A DNA stretch of 64,000 bases from Vreelandella subglaciescola (GCF_900142895.1 NZ_LT670847.1:558001-622000); one strand, 5' to 3'. Positions 47,023 to 59,579 are shown, counted from the stretch's first letter. Numbers and translations: made by a program. The notes: a model not told the origin generated them from the letters alone.

Positions 47023-47358
47023 TTACAGGGTTAAAGACGGCCCGGCGGTATCCAGCTGCCCGGCCAGCAGGGTCTCGATCCGATCGCGGACGTTGTAGTC
47101 CTGCTTGCTGAAATGCACGCCGATACCCGGCCTGCGCCGCCCGGACACGCCTTCCGGTGAAATCCAGACGACTTGACCGTTAACCGTCAAATCCTCATTT
47201 TCCCCGGGCAACGCCATGATCAGCACCACCGCATCACCTAACGCATAGTGATGGTGGGTGGCCACGAAAAGTCCGCCGCGATCCAGAAACGGCATATACA
47301 CTGACAGCAACATGGGCACATCGGGAATATCCAGCGATAAAACGTTTGGCGTGCTCAC
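47023..47358 (-). CDS. pilZ: PilZ domain protein
   Basis: A 111-residue protein like Pseudomonas PilZ, needed for type IV pilus assembly. The PilZ core FLDRGGLFVATHHHYALGD, then GQVVWISPEG and RRPGIGVHFS, matches well. The N-terminal RxxxR that binds cyclic di-GMP is not visible, as in the founding PilZ protein, so it may not bind the nucleotide. It follows holB after 13 bases. No other pilus gene is in the window. Confidence 0.9.
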   Translation of the reverse strand: MSTPNVLSLDIPDVPMLLSVYMPFLDRGGLFVATHHHYALGDAVVLIMALPGENEDLTVNGQVVWISPEGVSGRRRPGIGVHFSKQDYNVRDRIETLLAGQLDTAGPSLTL

Positions 47359-47371
47359 AGTGGTTCTCCCT

Positions 47372-50070
<2,699 letters not shown>

Positions 50071-50071
<1 letters not shown>

Positions 50072-50907
50072 TAGCGTTTCTCTCCCGATAAAGACGGCCC
50101 GGATAAAGGCACATAGCCCAGCAGGCGATGCGCGGCGGCCTGAAGTGGCGACGCGGAGGTCGGTGAAAACCGGCGCAGCGGCTCGCCGTCAGGCGTTGTC
50201 AGCGTATTGACCGGCCACACGCCCTGTACCGAGTTGCCCACAAACAGCTGCTCGATCAGCTCGCTGTCCAGCAGTGTCTCAACGCTTAATGGCGCCTCAC
50301 CCACCACGCCCTGCTCAAGCAGTGCTGCGCGCAGCGTACCGGCCACGCCGCAGGCATCCAGCGGCGGCGTTCGGAACACGCCGTCCGCCAGCCAGAATAC
50401 GTTCATGGCCGTGGCTTCGACGAGATTTCCGTCGCTATCGGCCAGCAGGCCTTCGGCGATATCCGCGCGCTGCCATTCCTGTCGCGCCAGCACGTTTTCC
50501 AACCGGTTCAGGTGTTTGATGCCCGCCAACGCCGGCTGGCGCGCCAGGCGCAGCGTACACAGACAGACATCAACCCCCTGCCAGCGCGAGGCAGCCGGCG
50601 CAAAGGGCGTGCGCCGACTCAGCAGGCGCGGTGCGGGACTTTCAGGCAGCGCGTAACCGCGCCCGCCGCTGCCCCGGGTGAGGATAATCTTGAGCACTTC
50701 AAGCCCGCTGGCCGGTGCCTGCCAGGTGGCGGCAAGGGCTGCATCATCGGGCGGCTCGAGCCCTAACACCCGGCAGCCACGCAGCAGCCGTGCGCGGTGA
50801 TAGGGCCACAGTAAAGGCACGCCGTCGCGCAGCAGCACCGTCTCGAACACGCCGTCACCATAGGCCAGACCGCGATCATCAAACGGCACCTGATCCGCTG
50901 ACGTCAT
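50071..50907 (-). CDS. pabC: Aminodeoxychorismate lyase
   Basis: A PLP class IV fold enzyme that makes p-aminobenzoate for folate, 278 residues. DRGLAYGDGVFETVLLR, the PLP lysine Lys131 in AGIKHLNRLENVLARQEW and GNLVEATAMNVFWL are diagnostic. The N-terminus is about ten residues shorter than usual, because the ATG directly abuts the fabF stop in the same frame and no upstream start exists. The reading is otherwise intact. A branched-chain or D-amino acid aminotransferase role is unlikely given the fabF-pabC-mltG-tmk context. Confidence 0.93.
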
Positions 50908-52146
50908 TCAGATCTTTTTAAACAGCAAGGAGCCGTTGGTACCGCCAAAACCGAAGGAGTTGGACAGCGCCACGTCAATACGCATATCGCGCGCCGTGTG
51001 CGGCACGTAGTCGAGCCGGCAACCTTCCTGGGGGTTATCCAGGTTGATCGTCGGCGGTGCGACCTGATCACGAATCGCCAGCACGCTGAATACTGCTTCA
51101 ACCGCACCGGCAGCTCCCAGCAAGTGGCCGATCATGGACTTGGTCGAGCTGACTGCCACGTTGGCGGACGCCTCGCCCATTACACGTTCAATCGCACGGC
51201 TTTCGGCCAGATCACCGGCGGCCGTCGAGGTGCCGTGGGCGTTGATGTAATCCACATCAGCGGGGGCAAGGTCTGCATCCTTGATGGCGTTGCGCATCGA
51301 CTGCGCCGCACCGCTGCCGTCTTCGGGCGGTGACGTCATGTGGAACGCATCATCGCTCATGCCAAAACCGCCAAGCTCGGCATAGATGTTGGCACCACGC
51401 GCCCTGGCATGTTCGTACTCTTCAAGCACCAGCACGCCGGCGCCGTCAGACAGCACAAAGCCATCGCGGTCGGCATCCCACGGGCGGCTTGCCGCTTCGG
51501 GATCGTCGTTGCGGGTGGACAGCGCACGCGCTGCCGAAAAGCCGCCCAGACCCAGCGGCGTGGTGGCCATTTCGGCGCCGCCGCAGACCATCACGTCAGC
51601 ATCGCCGTAGGCAATGGTGCGCGCGCTGTAGCCGATGTTGTGTGTGCCGGTCGTGCAGGCGGTGGTAATGGCGATATTGGGGCCTTTGAAGCCGTGCTGA
51701 ATCGCCATGTTGCCGGAAATCATGTTGATGATGGAGCCGGGCACAAAAAACGGCGAGATACGTCGCGGCCCGCTTTTTTCCAGCGCCTTGTGGTTGTGCT
51801 CGATCATCGGCAGGCCGCCAATGCCCGACCCAATCGCCACGCCGATGCGCTCGGCGTTGTCATCACGGCATTCAATGCCCGAATCTGCCACGGCCTGGGC
51901 GCCGGCCGCCATACCATACTGGATGAACAGATCCATCTTGCGCGCATCTTTGGGATTCAGATAAGCCGAAATATCAAAATCTTTTATCGACCCACCAAAG
52001 CGCGTGTTAAAGCCGCTGGTGTCAAAGTGCTCAAGTGGGGCGATGCCGCTTTTACCGGCGACAATGCTGGCCCATGATTGATCGACGGTATTCCCGACCG
52101 GGGTCACCAGGCCTAACCCGGTTACCACTACCCTTTTTCGTGCCAT
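50908..52146 (-). CDS. fabF: 3-oxoacyl-[acyl-carrier-protein] synthase II
   Basis: An elongating condensing enzyme, 412 residues from the ATG at 52146, which has GGAGG seven bases upstream. The catalytic triad is Cys164 ([13 protein letters not shown]), one His in [11 protein letters not shown] and one in [20 protein letters not shown] is the family member required for cis-vaccenate formation in gammaproteobacteria. It follows acpP after a terminator and precedes pabC directly. Confidence 0.97.
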   Translation of the reverse strand: MARKRVVVTGLGLVTPVGNTVDQSWASIVAGKSGIAPLEHFDTSGFNTRFGGSIKDFDISAYLNPKDARKMDLFIQYGMAAGAQAVADSGIECRDDNAERIGVAIGSGIGGLPMIEHNHKALEKSGPRRISPFFVPGSIINMISGNMAIQHGFKGPNIAITTACTTGTHNIGYSARTIAYGDADVMVCGGAEMATTPLGLGGFSAARALSTRNDDPEAASRPWDADRDGFVLSDGAGVLVLEEYEHARARGANIYAELGGFGMSDDAFHMTSPPEDGSGAAQSMRNAIKDADLAPADVDYINAHGTSTAAGDLAESRAIERVMGEASANVAVSSTKSMIGHLLGAAGAVEAVFSVLAIRDQVAPPTINLDNPQEGCRLDYVPHTARDMRIDVALSNSFGFGGTNGSLLFKKI

Positions 52147-52284
52147 CAGCTTTCCTCCAGGCATCCTTGGTGACGCAACCCGCTTGGGGCATTGGCTGCA
52201 GATTCTGCATTGCAGGTATCAAGATGCACAGTATAACGACATTTATTCGTCATATTCACCGGAACGGTATTCAGGCTGCCAAAC

Positions 52285-52314
52285 AAAAAGCCGCCCATGA
52301 CAGGACGGCTTTTT
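52285..52314 (-). terminator. Terminator between acpP and fabF
   Basis: AAAAAGCCG and CGGCTTTTT flank a short spacer, giving a hairpin followed by T residues on the minus strand. It lies about 45 bases past the acpP stop and likely lets acpP be expressed above fabF. Confidence 0.75.
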
Positions 52315-52359
52315 ATGTGGGCGATTACACCGCCCCGCTTTGTTGCTGCGACGTAGCCC

Positions 52360-52593
52360 TTACTGGTGGGCGTTTACGTAGTCGACAGCTTCTTTAACCG
52401 TGGTGATCTTCTCGGCTTCTTCGTCGGGAATTTCGGTATCAAATTCCTCTTCCAGCGCCATGACCAGCTCAACGGTGTCAAGCGAATCAGCACCCAGATC
52501 TTCGGTAAAAGAAGAACTGCTCTGGATGTCTTCTTCTTTAACATTCAGACGCTCGGCCACAACCTTCTTTACGCGCTCTTCAATAGTGCTCAT
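52360..52593 (-). CDS. acpP: Acyl carrier protein
   Basis: A small acidic protein of 77 residues that carries acyl chains on phosphopantetheine attached to the serine of [19 protein letters not shown]. The sequence is near canonical. It lies between fabG and fabF, with 121 bases upstream and a terminator downstream, so it may also have its own promoter. AcpS at 11478-11855 would modify it. Confidence 0.99.
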   Translation of the reverse strand: MSTIEERVKKVVAERLNVKEEDIQSSSSFTEDLGADSLDTVELVMALEEEFDTEIPDEEAEKITTVKEAVDYVNAHQ

Positions 52594-52714
52594 TAACGTA
52601 CTCCAGTCATTCTCGTTAGCCGCCTTACTGCCGGCTATTTAGAAACCGCATGCCAAAAGCTGCGGGTAGTTTATAGACGCCCTTGGGCTGACGCAACCGC
52701 CAGTTCAAAGGTCA

Positions 52715-53473
52715 TCAACGCATATTCATGCCGCCATTAACGTGCAGCGTTTCGCCAGTGATATAGCCGGCAGCGTCGCTGGTCAAAAAGCCCACGGCCG
52801 CCGCAATTTCATCAGGCTCACCCAGGCGCGTCAGCGGTATCTGGGCCAGCAGCGCTTCTTTTTGCGCCTCGGGCAGCGCTTCGGTCATGTCGGTGGCAAT
52901 AAAGCCGGGCGCCACGGCGTTGACGGTAATCGCACGCGAGGCAACTTCACGCGCCAGCGCACGGCTAAACCCTTCCATGCCGGCTTTGGCCGCGGCGTAG
53001 TTGCTTTGCCCCGCATTACCCATGGTCGCCACCACTGAGCTGATCGAGACGATCCGTCCGAAACGCGCTTTGGTCATCCCCCGCAGGCAGGCCTTGCTCA
53101 CCCGGTAGACAGACTTCAAGTTGGTATCCATGACGTCGTCCCACTGATCTTCTTTCATGCGCATCAGCAGGTTGTCGCGGGTAATACCGGCGTTATTGAC
53201 CAGAATCGTCGGCGCGCCAAAGCGTTCGCCGATGGCCTTGAGCACGCCGTCAATACTGGCTTGCTCGGTAACGTTGAGGCACATTCCCGCGCCTTCAATG
53301 CCCTGGCTCTTGAGATCGGCATCAATTTTTTCGGCCCCTGACTCGCTGGTCGCAGTGCCCACGACGATACGGCCCTGGCGACCCAGCTCATGAGCCACCG
53401 CTCGGCCAATACCCCGAGAAGCACCGGTTACCAACGCCACTCGACGCGGCTGTGTCGTATCTTCCTGTGTCAT
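52715..53473 (-). CDS. fabG: 3-oxoacyl-[acyl-carrier-protein] reductase
   Basis: An NADPH-dependent short-chain dehydrogenase of 252 residues. The cofactor loop is VALVTGASRGIGRAV. The catalytic Ser, Tyr159 and Lys163 are in SISSVVATMGNAGQ and SNYAAAKAGM. NNAGITRDNLLMRM and the C-terminal GETLHVNGGMNM are typical of FabG. It lies between fabD and acpP. Confidence 0.98.
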   Translation of the reverse strand: MTQEDTTQPRRVALVTGASRGIGRAVAHELGRQGRIVVGTATSESGAEKIDADLKSQGIEGAGMCLNVTEQASIDGVLKAIGERFGAPTILVNNAGITRDNLLMRMKEDQWDDVMDTNLKSVYRVSKACLRGMTKARFGRIVSISSVVATMGNAGQSNYAAAKAGMEGFSRALAREVASRAITVNAVAPGFIATDMTEALPEAQKEALLAQIPLTRLGEPDEIAAAVGFLTSDAAGYITGETLHVNGGMNMR

Positions 53474-53532
53474 TGCGCTATGCCTTTACTGATGGTAACA
53501 CGCGGCCCGCAAACGCCAGACCGTTGAAGCCC

Positions 53533-54492
53533 TCATGCCTCACTGGCAACCTCTGCTCGCGCCAGCTCCAGCGCGGCGTCGAGGCTATCGGGATCATTCA
53601 CCGCAAGCCCCTTGCTGCCACGCACAATACGCTTGTTAAGCCCGGTGAGCACCTTGCCCGGACCGCATTCAACAAATACGTTGGCGCCTTGTTCCTGCAT
53701 CGCCAGCACGCAGTCGCTCCAGCGTACCGGCTGATACAGCTGTTCGATCAGACGCGTGCGCAGCGTGTCGGCATCCGCGTGGGCCTTGGCATCCACGTTC
53801 TGAATGACGGTGTAGCGCGGCGTACGCAGCTTGATGTCGGCCATGGCTTCCGACAGGCGTTCGGCGGCCGGACGCATCAGCTCACAGTGCGACGGTACCG
53901 ACACCGGCAGCGCCAGCGCCCGCTTGGCGCCAGCTTCCTGACAGGCGGCAATGGCGCGATCCACCGCATCCCGGGCGCCGGCAATCACCACCTGTCCCGG
54001 GGCGTTGTAGTTAACCGCCGAGACCACATCGCCCTGAGCCGCTTTTGCACAGGCCGCTTCTACCGCGGCGTCTTCCAGCCCCAGAATCGCGGCCATGCCA
54101 CCCTCGCCCTGAGGCACGGCTTTCTGCATGGCTTCGCCGCGCAGGCGCACCAGGCGAATGCCTTCGGCAAAACCGATCACGCCGGCACATACCATGGCGC
54201 TATACTCACCCAGGCTGTGCCCCGCCATAACGCCGGGCCGCGGCCCTTCAAGCTCCTGCCAGACGCGCCAGACGGCTACGCTTGACGCCAGCAGCGCGGG
54301 CTGCGTGCACGCCGTAGCGTTAAGCGATGCTTCCGGGCCTTCCTGAACGACCTTCCAAAGGTCATAGCCCAAAGCTTCCGACGCTTCTTCAAAAGTGGTA
54401 CCCACCACGCTGTAGCGTTCGGCCAGCTCCCGCAGCATTCCCGGCTGCTGAGAGCCTTGCCCGGGAAACATGAGGGCAAGGGGTTGAGACAT
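53533..54492 (-). CDS. fabD: Malonyl CoA-acyl carrier protein transacylase
   Basis: Loads malonate onto ACP; 319 residues from the ATG at 54492 (AGGTGA upstream). The oxyanion loop is FPGQGSQQPGM. Catalytic Ser93 is in AGHSLGEYSAM. The catalytic histidine lies in SVPSHCELM. It directly follows plsX; no fabH gene lies between them. Confidence 0.97.
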   Translation of the reverse strand: MSQPLALMFPGQGSQQPGMLRELAERYSVVGTTFEEASEALGYDLWKVVQEGPEASLNATACTQPALLASSVAVWRVWQELEGPRPGVMAGHSLGEYSAMVCAGVIGFAEGIRLVRLRGEAMQKAVPQGEGGMAAILGLEDAAVEAACAKAAQGDVVSAVNYNAPGQVVIAGARDAVDRAIAACQEAGAKRALALPVSVPSHCELMRPAAERLSEAMADIKLRTPRYTVIQNVDAKAHADADTLRTRLIEQLYQPVRWSDCVLAMQEQGANVFVECGPGKVLTGLNKRIVRGSKGLAVNDPDSLDAALELARAEVASEA

Positions 54493-54571
54493 GTCGTTCA
54501 CCTTTGCTCTTGTTGGCTTTTCTTGGCATTTGCTCGTTTGAGCGATAGGCGCCTGCGTTAATCGCTGACCG

Positions 54572-55600
54572 CTATGGCGCTGCTCGCCAACGCTCGGCCA
54601 GGCGCTCGGGAAGATTGTGCTCTACTTCCTGCATCGCACGTAATATAGCGTAGTAAAACCCTTCCGCATGGGCGCCGCCGTGACTTTTCACCACGATACG
54701 CGAAAGCCCTAGCAGGCTTGCGCCGTTATAACGCACGGGGTCAAGCTCGCGCTTTAATCGTTTCAGCACGGGCCGCGCCAGAAGACTTGCCAGCCGCCCG
54801 CTTAGACGCGATTCAAAGGCCGCCTGAACGCGCTCGACCAGCATGCTGGCAAGCCCCTCACTGGACTTTAGCACCGCATTGCCGACGAAACCGTCGCAGA
54901 CCATCACGTCCACGCAGCCGCTGTACAAATCGCCGCCTTCCGCATAGCCGCGATAATCAAACACGCCCTGTGCCGCATAGCGACACAAAATGACGTCGGC
55001 CTCGCGCACACTGGCACTGCCTTTGGTCGCCTCGGCACCCACGTTCAACAGGGCGACGCGAGGCTTCTCGATACCATCCACGCACTGCGCCATTGCCGAC
55101 CCCATTACTGCAAAATCCACCAGGCGTTGCGCCGGCGAATCCACATTGGCACCCAGATCAAGCAAATAGCATTGGCGCTGCTTACGCGCCGGGATCGCCG
55201 TGCTGATGGCCGGACGACTGATCCCCGGAAGCATTCCCAGAGCACGGCGTGAAAGCGCCACCAGCGCCGCCGTATTGCCGGCGCTGACGGCGGCATCAAT
55301 ACCGGAATGAGTATGGCTCAGAGCATCAAGCATCAGCGCCATGCTGCTGCCTTGCCCATGACGCAGTGCCCAGGCAGCGGTCGCCTCCTGAGGGACAGCA
55401 TCAGCCGCATCACGGGGGACCAAACGCGACGCTGCCGCAGCCAGGGGCTGCGGCAAGCGCGAAAGCTCAGCCATAACGTGCTGGCGTGGGCCAAACAGCT
55501 CAAGGGTCAGCGCGGGATTGTCCTGCACTGCCCGGGCGGCACCGTGAATGATGGCGCGGGAGCCGTGATCGCCCCCCATGACATCAATCGCTATACGCAC
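54572..55600 (-). CDS. plsX: Phosphate acyltransferase PlsX
   Basis: Converts acyl-ACP to acyl-phosphate for phospholipid synthesis; 342 residues. MRIAIDVMGGDHG at the start and AAVSAGNTAALVALSRRALG are family hallmarks, with VMVCDGFVGNAVLKSSEG further on. The start codon is GTG with only a weak ribosome binding site. It is 41 bases from rpmF, the usual rpmF-plsX arrangement. Confidence 0.97.
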   Translation of the reverse strand: MRIAIDVMGGDHGSRAIIHGAARAVQDNPALTLELFGPRQHVMAELSRLPQPLAAAASRLVPRDAADAVPQEATAAWALRHGQGSSMALMLDALSHTHSGIDAAVSAGNTAALVALSRRALGMLPGISRPAISTAIPARKQRQCYLLDLGANVDSPAQRLVDFAVMGSAMAQCVDGIEKPRVALLNVGAEATKGSASVREADVILCRYAAQGVFDYRGYAEGGDLYSGCVDVMVCDGFVGNAVLKSSEGLASMLVERVQAAFESRLSGRLASLLARPVLKRLKRELDPVRYNGASLLGLSRIVVKSHGGAHAEGFYYAILRAMQEVEHNLPERLAERWRAAP

Positions 55601-55641
55601 GCGTCGCCGAGCCGTTTAACCGCGTAAAACGCTTAAGGCTT

Positions 55642-55812
55642 TTAAACCTCGACAACCTTGCGGCCACGGTAAAAACCGTCCGGGGCAACGTGGTGACGCA
55701 GGTGAGTCGTGCCGGTTTCCTTGTCTTGGGAAAGCGTCGGCGCGCTCAGCGAATCGTGGCTACGACGCATGCCGCGAGTGGAACGGGTTTTACGGTTCTT
55801 CTGAACTGCCAT
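55642..55812 (-). CDS. rpmF: 50S ribosomal protein L32
   Basis: This 56-residue gene is short. Translation of the minus strand from the ATG at 55812 gives [20 protein letters not shown] at the start and [16 protein letters not shown] at the end, both classical L32 features. The zinc-binding cysteines of some L32 proteins are absent, as in many gammaproteobacteria. It lies between yceD and plsX. Confidence 0.98.
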   Translation of the reverse strand: MAVQKNRKTRSTRGMRRSHDSLSAPTLSQDKETGTTHLRHHVAPDGFYRGRKVVEV

Positions 55813-55847
55813 GGGTCATTACTCCAGGGGTTATAAAGTAAAAGTGC

Positions 55848-56381
55848 TTATTTTTTGCCTTTCAGGGTGCGAAGCACCGCAAAAGGGTTATCGGCAGGCG
55901 CTGATGCGTCTGTCGGGCCGTCATCATCCTTGCTGACCAGCTGCTGCGCCGAGACAAGGCAGTCAGCTTCGTCGTGGTAGACCACTTGGGGCAGACTCAG
56001 GATCAACTCATCCTCAATCACCGTCAAAAGGTCCAGCTGCTCGTTTTTCACCAACACCGGCTCGTGACTCGCCGGCAGCTCGCTGGCCAACGCCCCGTCG
56101 GTCACCATGCCCAGCAAAAATTCGCTTTCTACCGGCATTGCCATGGATTCCAGGCAGCGCCGGCAGCCAAGCATGAGATCTGCCTCGAGCGAACCACGAA
56201 TTTCGTGGCGACCCTGAGCATCAATACCGAAATCGAGTGTTACGCGACAGTCACCCGCCTGGGCACCTGCTTCATCGGCAAGGCGCTTGAGGCCGTTCAG
56301 TGCTACCAGGCCTTCGAGTTGTTCGCGGCGGGCGGCAAGCTTGTAAGGCTCCACCCGGCTGGGGATTTGTGAGGTCAACAT
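55848..56381 (-). CDS. yceD: YceD family protein (DUF177)
   Basis: A 177-residue protein of the DUF177 family, whose gene precedes rpmF in most bacteria. In plants and some bacteria the family affects 23S rRNA accumulation. LGCRRCLESMAMPVESEFLL carries the conserved CxxC-like core, and the acidic ELILSLPQVVYHDEADC follows. The ATG at 56381 (MLTSQIPSRVEPYKLA) is chosen; the frame upstream to 56432 has no family match. Confidence 0.92.
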   Translation of the reverse strand: MLTSQIPSRVEPYKLAARREQLEGLVALNGLKRLADEAGAQAGDCRVTLDFGIDAQGRHEIRGSLEADLMLGCRRCLESMAMPVESEFLLGMVTDGALASELPASHEPVLVKNEQLDLLTVIEDELILSLPQVVYHDEADCLVSAQQLVSKDDDGPTDASAPADNPFAVLRTLKGKK

Positions 56382-56487
56382 AGGCGCGCAATGATAGGCA
56401 CTCCCCCCGCCGGTGTCAAAGCCCCGTCGCAATTCTTGCCGCCCGACCGGCCATCTTTATGCCTCGGTACTGTTTATCGGTACTGTT

Positions 56488-57549
56488 TTATCGGCCCGAT
56501 TCAAAGCGTAGCGGCGAGGGCGATGTGGAAAGCCCCAGCACCTCGGCGGCCGTTTGCGTAAAACGACGCGTCAGGCGATCCAACGGGCTTAAGGCCGGCG
56601 TATAGTCCTGCCAGCGTACGGTCCCCGTATACTCACGTGAGAGTTCCTCAATATTGGCCAGGCGGTCGATCAGCCCCATGTCGAGGGCCTGCTCGCCGCT
56701 CCACACCAACCCTGAAAACAGCTTCGGATCGTCAGACAGACGCTCACCACGACCGGCTTTGACGTCGGCGATAAATTGCTGATGGGTGGTGTTCAATACC
56801 GTCTGCCAAAAGACTTCGGTGTCTTCGTTCAGCGGCTGGAAGGGGTCAAGAAACGCCTTGTTTTCGCCGGCGGTCATTACCCGGCGCTCAACGCCCAGCT
56901 TATCGATAGCCTGATCAAAGCCAAAACCTGAATAAATGACGCCGATGGACCCCACCAGGCTCGCCGGCGAGGCCACAATGTCATCCGCTGCGGCGGCAAT
57001 ATAGTAGGCACCGCTGGCACCGATATCTTCAATCACGGCAATAATCGGCTTATCGCCCGCCTCGCGCAGACGCATGATTTCGGCATACACACGCTGCGAC
57101 TGCACGGGGCTGCCGCCGGGGCTGTTGATATGCAAAACAACGGCTTTGGCGTTATCCGCCTGCCAGGCGCTGTTCAAGCCGCGGATAATGCGCTCGGCAT
57201 TGGCCGGTGCGTCGCTGGCAATGACGCCGCTCACCTCAACCACGCCCAGATGCGGCTGCGCGCCCACGGCGGTCGCCGGCTTGTCGCCAAACAGGCTGTA
57301 AAGGCTGAGCGACACCGAAGCCAGCAATAGTGCGACCAGCACAAAGCGGAAAAACAGCTTCCAACGCCGACTGCGGCGCTGCTCGGTGAGTACGCCGCCA
57401 ATCCAGCGATCCATCATTTCCATCTGCATCAACCGCTGGCGTTCACGCAGCGTATCCGCATCGTCCTTGGCGGATGACGAATCAGTGGCCGCCGTATCGT
57501 TTTGTGTCCAGGGGTCGCGGGGCGCCTGCCCGGATTGATCTTCGCTCAT
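56488..57549 (-). CDS. sppA: Signal peptide peptidase SppA, 36K-type (S49 family)
   Basis: A 353-residue, single-domain SppA-type membrane serine protease. The N-terminal cytoplasmic part is polar. One membrane helix (about 64-86, FFRFVLVALLLASVSLSLYS) follows. The S49 domain has HINSPGGSPVQS, the catalytic serine in IEDIGASGAYYIA and the catalytic lysine region further on. AAGGAG lies a few bases before the ATG. It degrades cleaved signal peptides. It follows the HAD gene after nine bases. Confidence 0.93.
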   Translation of the reverse strand: MSEDQSGQAPRDPWTQNDTAATDSSSAKDDADTLRERQRLMQMEMMDRWIGGVLTEQRRSRRWKLFFRFVLVALLLASVSLSLYSLFGDKPATAVGAQPHLGVVEVSGVIASDAPANAERIIRGLNSAWQADNAKAVVLHINSPGGSPVQSQRVYAEIMRLREAGDKPIIAVIEDIGASGAYYIAAAADDIVASPASLVGSIGVIYSGFGFDQAIDKLGVERRVMTAGENKAFLDPFQPLNEDTEVFWQTVLNTTHQQFIADVKAGRGERLSDDPKLFSGLVWSGEQALDMGLIDRLANIEELSREYTGTVRWQDYTPALSPLDRLTRRFTQTAAEVLGLSTSPSPLRFESGR

Positions 57550-57558
57550 GTTATCTCC

Positions 57559-58245
57559 TTATAACGCTCGCACAGCCGGCCGTGAGACAGGCGCTGCGGC
57601 ATCCAGCCAGTCAAACAGTCCGGCTACGCCATCGGCAATATACAGCGGCTCACAGGCGGCAAGCCTTGTCACATCGTGCACGCCGTAGCTGACTCCGACG
57701 CGTGGCATACCCAGCGCCCGCGCCATTTCCAGGTCATACTCGGTGTCTCCGACCATCACCGCACGGCTGGCCGGCACATTAAAGTCAGCCAGCAGCTCGC
57801 TGAGCATTTGCGGATGCGGCTTGGAGCGAGTTTCATCTGCGGTGCGGCTGGCATCGAACCAGCTGCCGCTTTGGGTATCGGCAAAAATGCGATCCAGTCC
57901 GCGCCGGGTCTTGCCCGTGGCCACCGCCAGTTTGAGCGATTCGCGCTGACGCAAGCGTGCCAGACGCGCCTCGACGCCGGCAAAAAACGCCATCGGCGTG
58001 GTATCGGCATGCACAAAATGGTGCGCATAGCGCTCGCGCAGCCGCGCCGACTGCGCCGACGAAATCCCCGGGCAGAGCATCGCCACCGCTTCAGGTAGCC
58101 CCAGCCCGATGATGTTTTCTACTGCGGCCGGGGCCAGCTCGCCCCACTCGGCATCGCGGGCCGCGGCCTGCATGCTGGAAACAATGCGCGGCACCGAATC
58201 CATCAGGGTGCCGTCCCAATCAAAAATCATCAGTTCAAACTGCAT
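57559..58245 (-). CDS. HAD-superfamily phosphatase (phosphoglycolate phosphatase-like)
   Basis: A 228-residue haloacid-dehalogenase fold protein with a helical cap. Motif I is IFDWDGTLMDS with the nucleophilic Asp9, motif II is VATGKTRRGL and motif IV is MVGDTEYDLEMARALG. It lies between rluC and sppA, the same place as in Pseudomonas. The substrate cannot be determined from sequence; similarity is to Gph/YigB-type phosphatases. Confidence 0.88.
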   Translation of the reverse strand: MQFELMIFDWDGTLMDSVPRIVSSMQAAARDAEWGELAPAAVENIIGLGLPEAVAMLCPGISSAQSARLRERYAHHFVHADTTPMAFFAGVEARLARLRQRESLKLAVATGKTRRGLDRIFADTQSGSWFDASRTADETRSKPHPQMLSELLADFNVPASRAVMVGDTEYDLEMARALGMPRVGVSYGVHDVTRLAACEPLYIADGVAGLFDWLDAAAPVSRPAVRAL

Positions 58246-58268
58246 CGTGGTGTCCTGGCAGAGGGTTC

Positions 58269-59210
58269 CTATCGGCGGGCGCTGGTCAGCGCGGCTTGCA
58301 GCGCTTCGGGAAGCGGCGCCTTGACCGTGATCATGCGTCCGCTGCCCGGCTCGGGAAAGCTTAGCGAGCGCGCATGCAGAAACAGCCGGCTCACGCCGAG
58401 TCGCCGGGAAAGCGCCGCACTTTCGCGGCTGGAGTACTTGTCATCACCCAGCAGCGGATGCCCCGCATGGGTCGCATGCACGCGAATCTGGTGGGTGCGA
58501 CCGGTCACCGGCTCGGCCTCGATCAGCGTGGCGCGTTCAAAGGTTTCTTCCACGGCAAAGCGGGTACGCGCCACCTTGCCGGCGGCGTCGACCCGCACGC
58601 GGCGCTCGCCGTTGCCCGCGTCATAGCGGTCTAACCGTGCGCTGACGAAGGTCTTGCGCGCCGGCCAACGTCCGCTGACCAGCGCCAGATAGCGCTTTTC
58701 CATGGCGTGCTGCTTGAGCGACTGATTGAGCGCCAACAGCGCCTCGCGGGATTTGGCCAGTAGTAAACAGCCCGACGTATCGCGGTCCAGACGGTGCACC
58801 AGCTCCAGAAAGCTGACGTCATCACGCACCTGGCGCAGCGCCTCGATCAGGCCGATCTTGACGCCGCTACCGCCGTGCACCGCCAGCCCCGAGGGCTTGT
58901 TCAACACCATCCAGTCGGCATTTTCGCGCAGCACGCTGCCCAGCAGCACGTCGCGCAGGTTGTCGCTGACTTCCTTGACCGCTTCTTTGGGCGCCAACCG
59001 CAGCGGCGGCACGCGCACCATGTCTCCGGCCTGTATACGATAGGTGACCTTGATGCGTTTTTTGTTTACCCGCACTTCGCCTTTACGCACGATGCGATAA
59101 ATCAGCGCGCGCGGCGCGCCCTTCAATCGCGTCAGCAAAAAATTGTCGATGCGCTGCCCTGCCTGCTCCGGGGCGATTTCGACCCACTGCACTTCACGCC
59201 CTTCGGCCAT
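58269..59210 (-). CDS. rluC: 23S rRNA pseudouridine synthase RluC
   Basis: A 313-residue RsuA/RluA-family enzyme that makes pseudouridines 955, 2504 and 2580 in E. coli 23S rRNA. An S4 RNA-binding domain (about 18-70; QRIDNFLLTRLKGAPRALI) precedes the catalytic domain with Asp142 in LVHRLDRDTSGCLLLAKS. VTGRTHQIRVHATHAGHPLL follows. It is divergent from rne, the usual gammaproteobacterial arrangement, which supports RluC over RluD. Confidence 0.94.
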   Translation of the reverse strand: MAEGREVQWVEIAPEQAGQRIDNFLLTRLKGAPRALIYRIVRKGEVRVNKKRIKVTYRIQAGDMVRVPPLRLAPKEAVKEVSDNLRDVLLGSVLRENADWMVLNKPSGLAVHGGSGVKIGLIEALRQVRDDVSFLELVHRLDRDTSGCLLLAKSREALLALNQSLKQHAMEKRYLALVSGRWPARKTFVSARLDRYDAGNGERRVRVDAAGKVARTRFAVEETFERATLIEAEPVTGRTHQIRVHATHAGHPLLGDDKYSSRESAALSRRLGVSRLFLHARSLSFPEPGSGRMITVKAPLPEALQAALTSARR

Positions 59211-59275
59211 GGCCGTTTACTCCCTACTGTGCTGAAAGCCGCCATTCTATCCCAGACGCTTTGACAATGCGTCAA

Positions 59276-59304
59276 TTGCTGGTAGGTAGCTTTACTGTTA
59301 TATT
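59276..59304 (+). promoter_or_regulatory. Candidate rne promoter
   Basis: TTGCTG (59276-59281) and TATATT (59299-59304) are separated by 17 bases. The -10 matches five of six positions, the -35 only three. A short dyad TTGAC-N5-GTCAA (59261-59275) lies immediately upstream. Confidence 0.45.
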
Positions 59305-59483
59305 CCGAAATGCTCGCCCTCCAAGCGTCTCCACGCTTTTATGTGTCACACCTCTTCGCACGATTGATAAGTGCCACATCGCAAGACGTGCGTCACACAA
59401 AGGAAGCGACTACTTACGCTGAACGCTTGTTTGCGGCCCATGCGCCTGCCCGTCCGACACGCAGGCCAGAGCAAGGTGAGAGC

Positions 59484-59501
59484 GGCCATGTATGCATGGC
59501 C
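59484..59501 (+). other. Perfect hairpin in the rne leader
   Basis: GGCCATG and CATGGCC pair perfectly around a TATG loop. It is not followed by a T run, so it is more likely a structural element of the leader than a terminator. Confidence 0.6.
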
Positions 59502-59579
59502 ACAGACACCAGTAACAATATGCAGGACCGCTGACGCCGGCCATGCCGTCGCCAGCTGAAACACGCAAGACACAGACAA

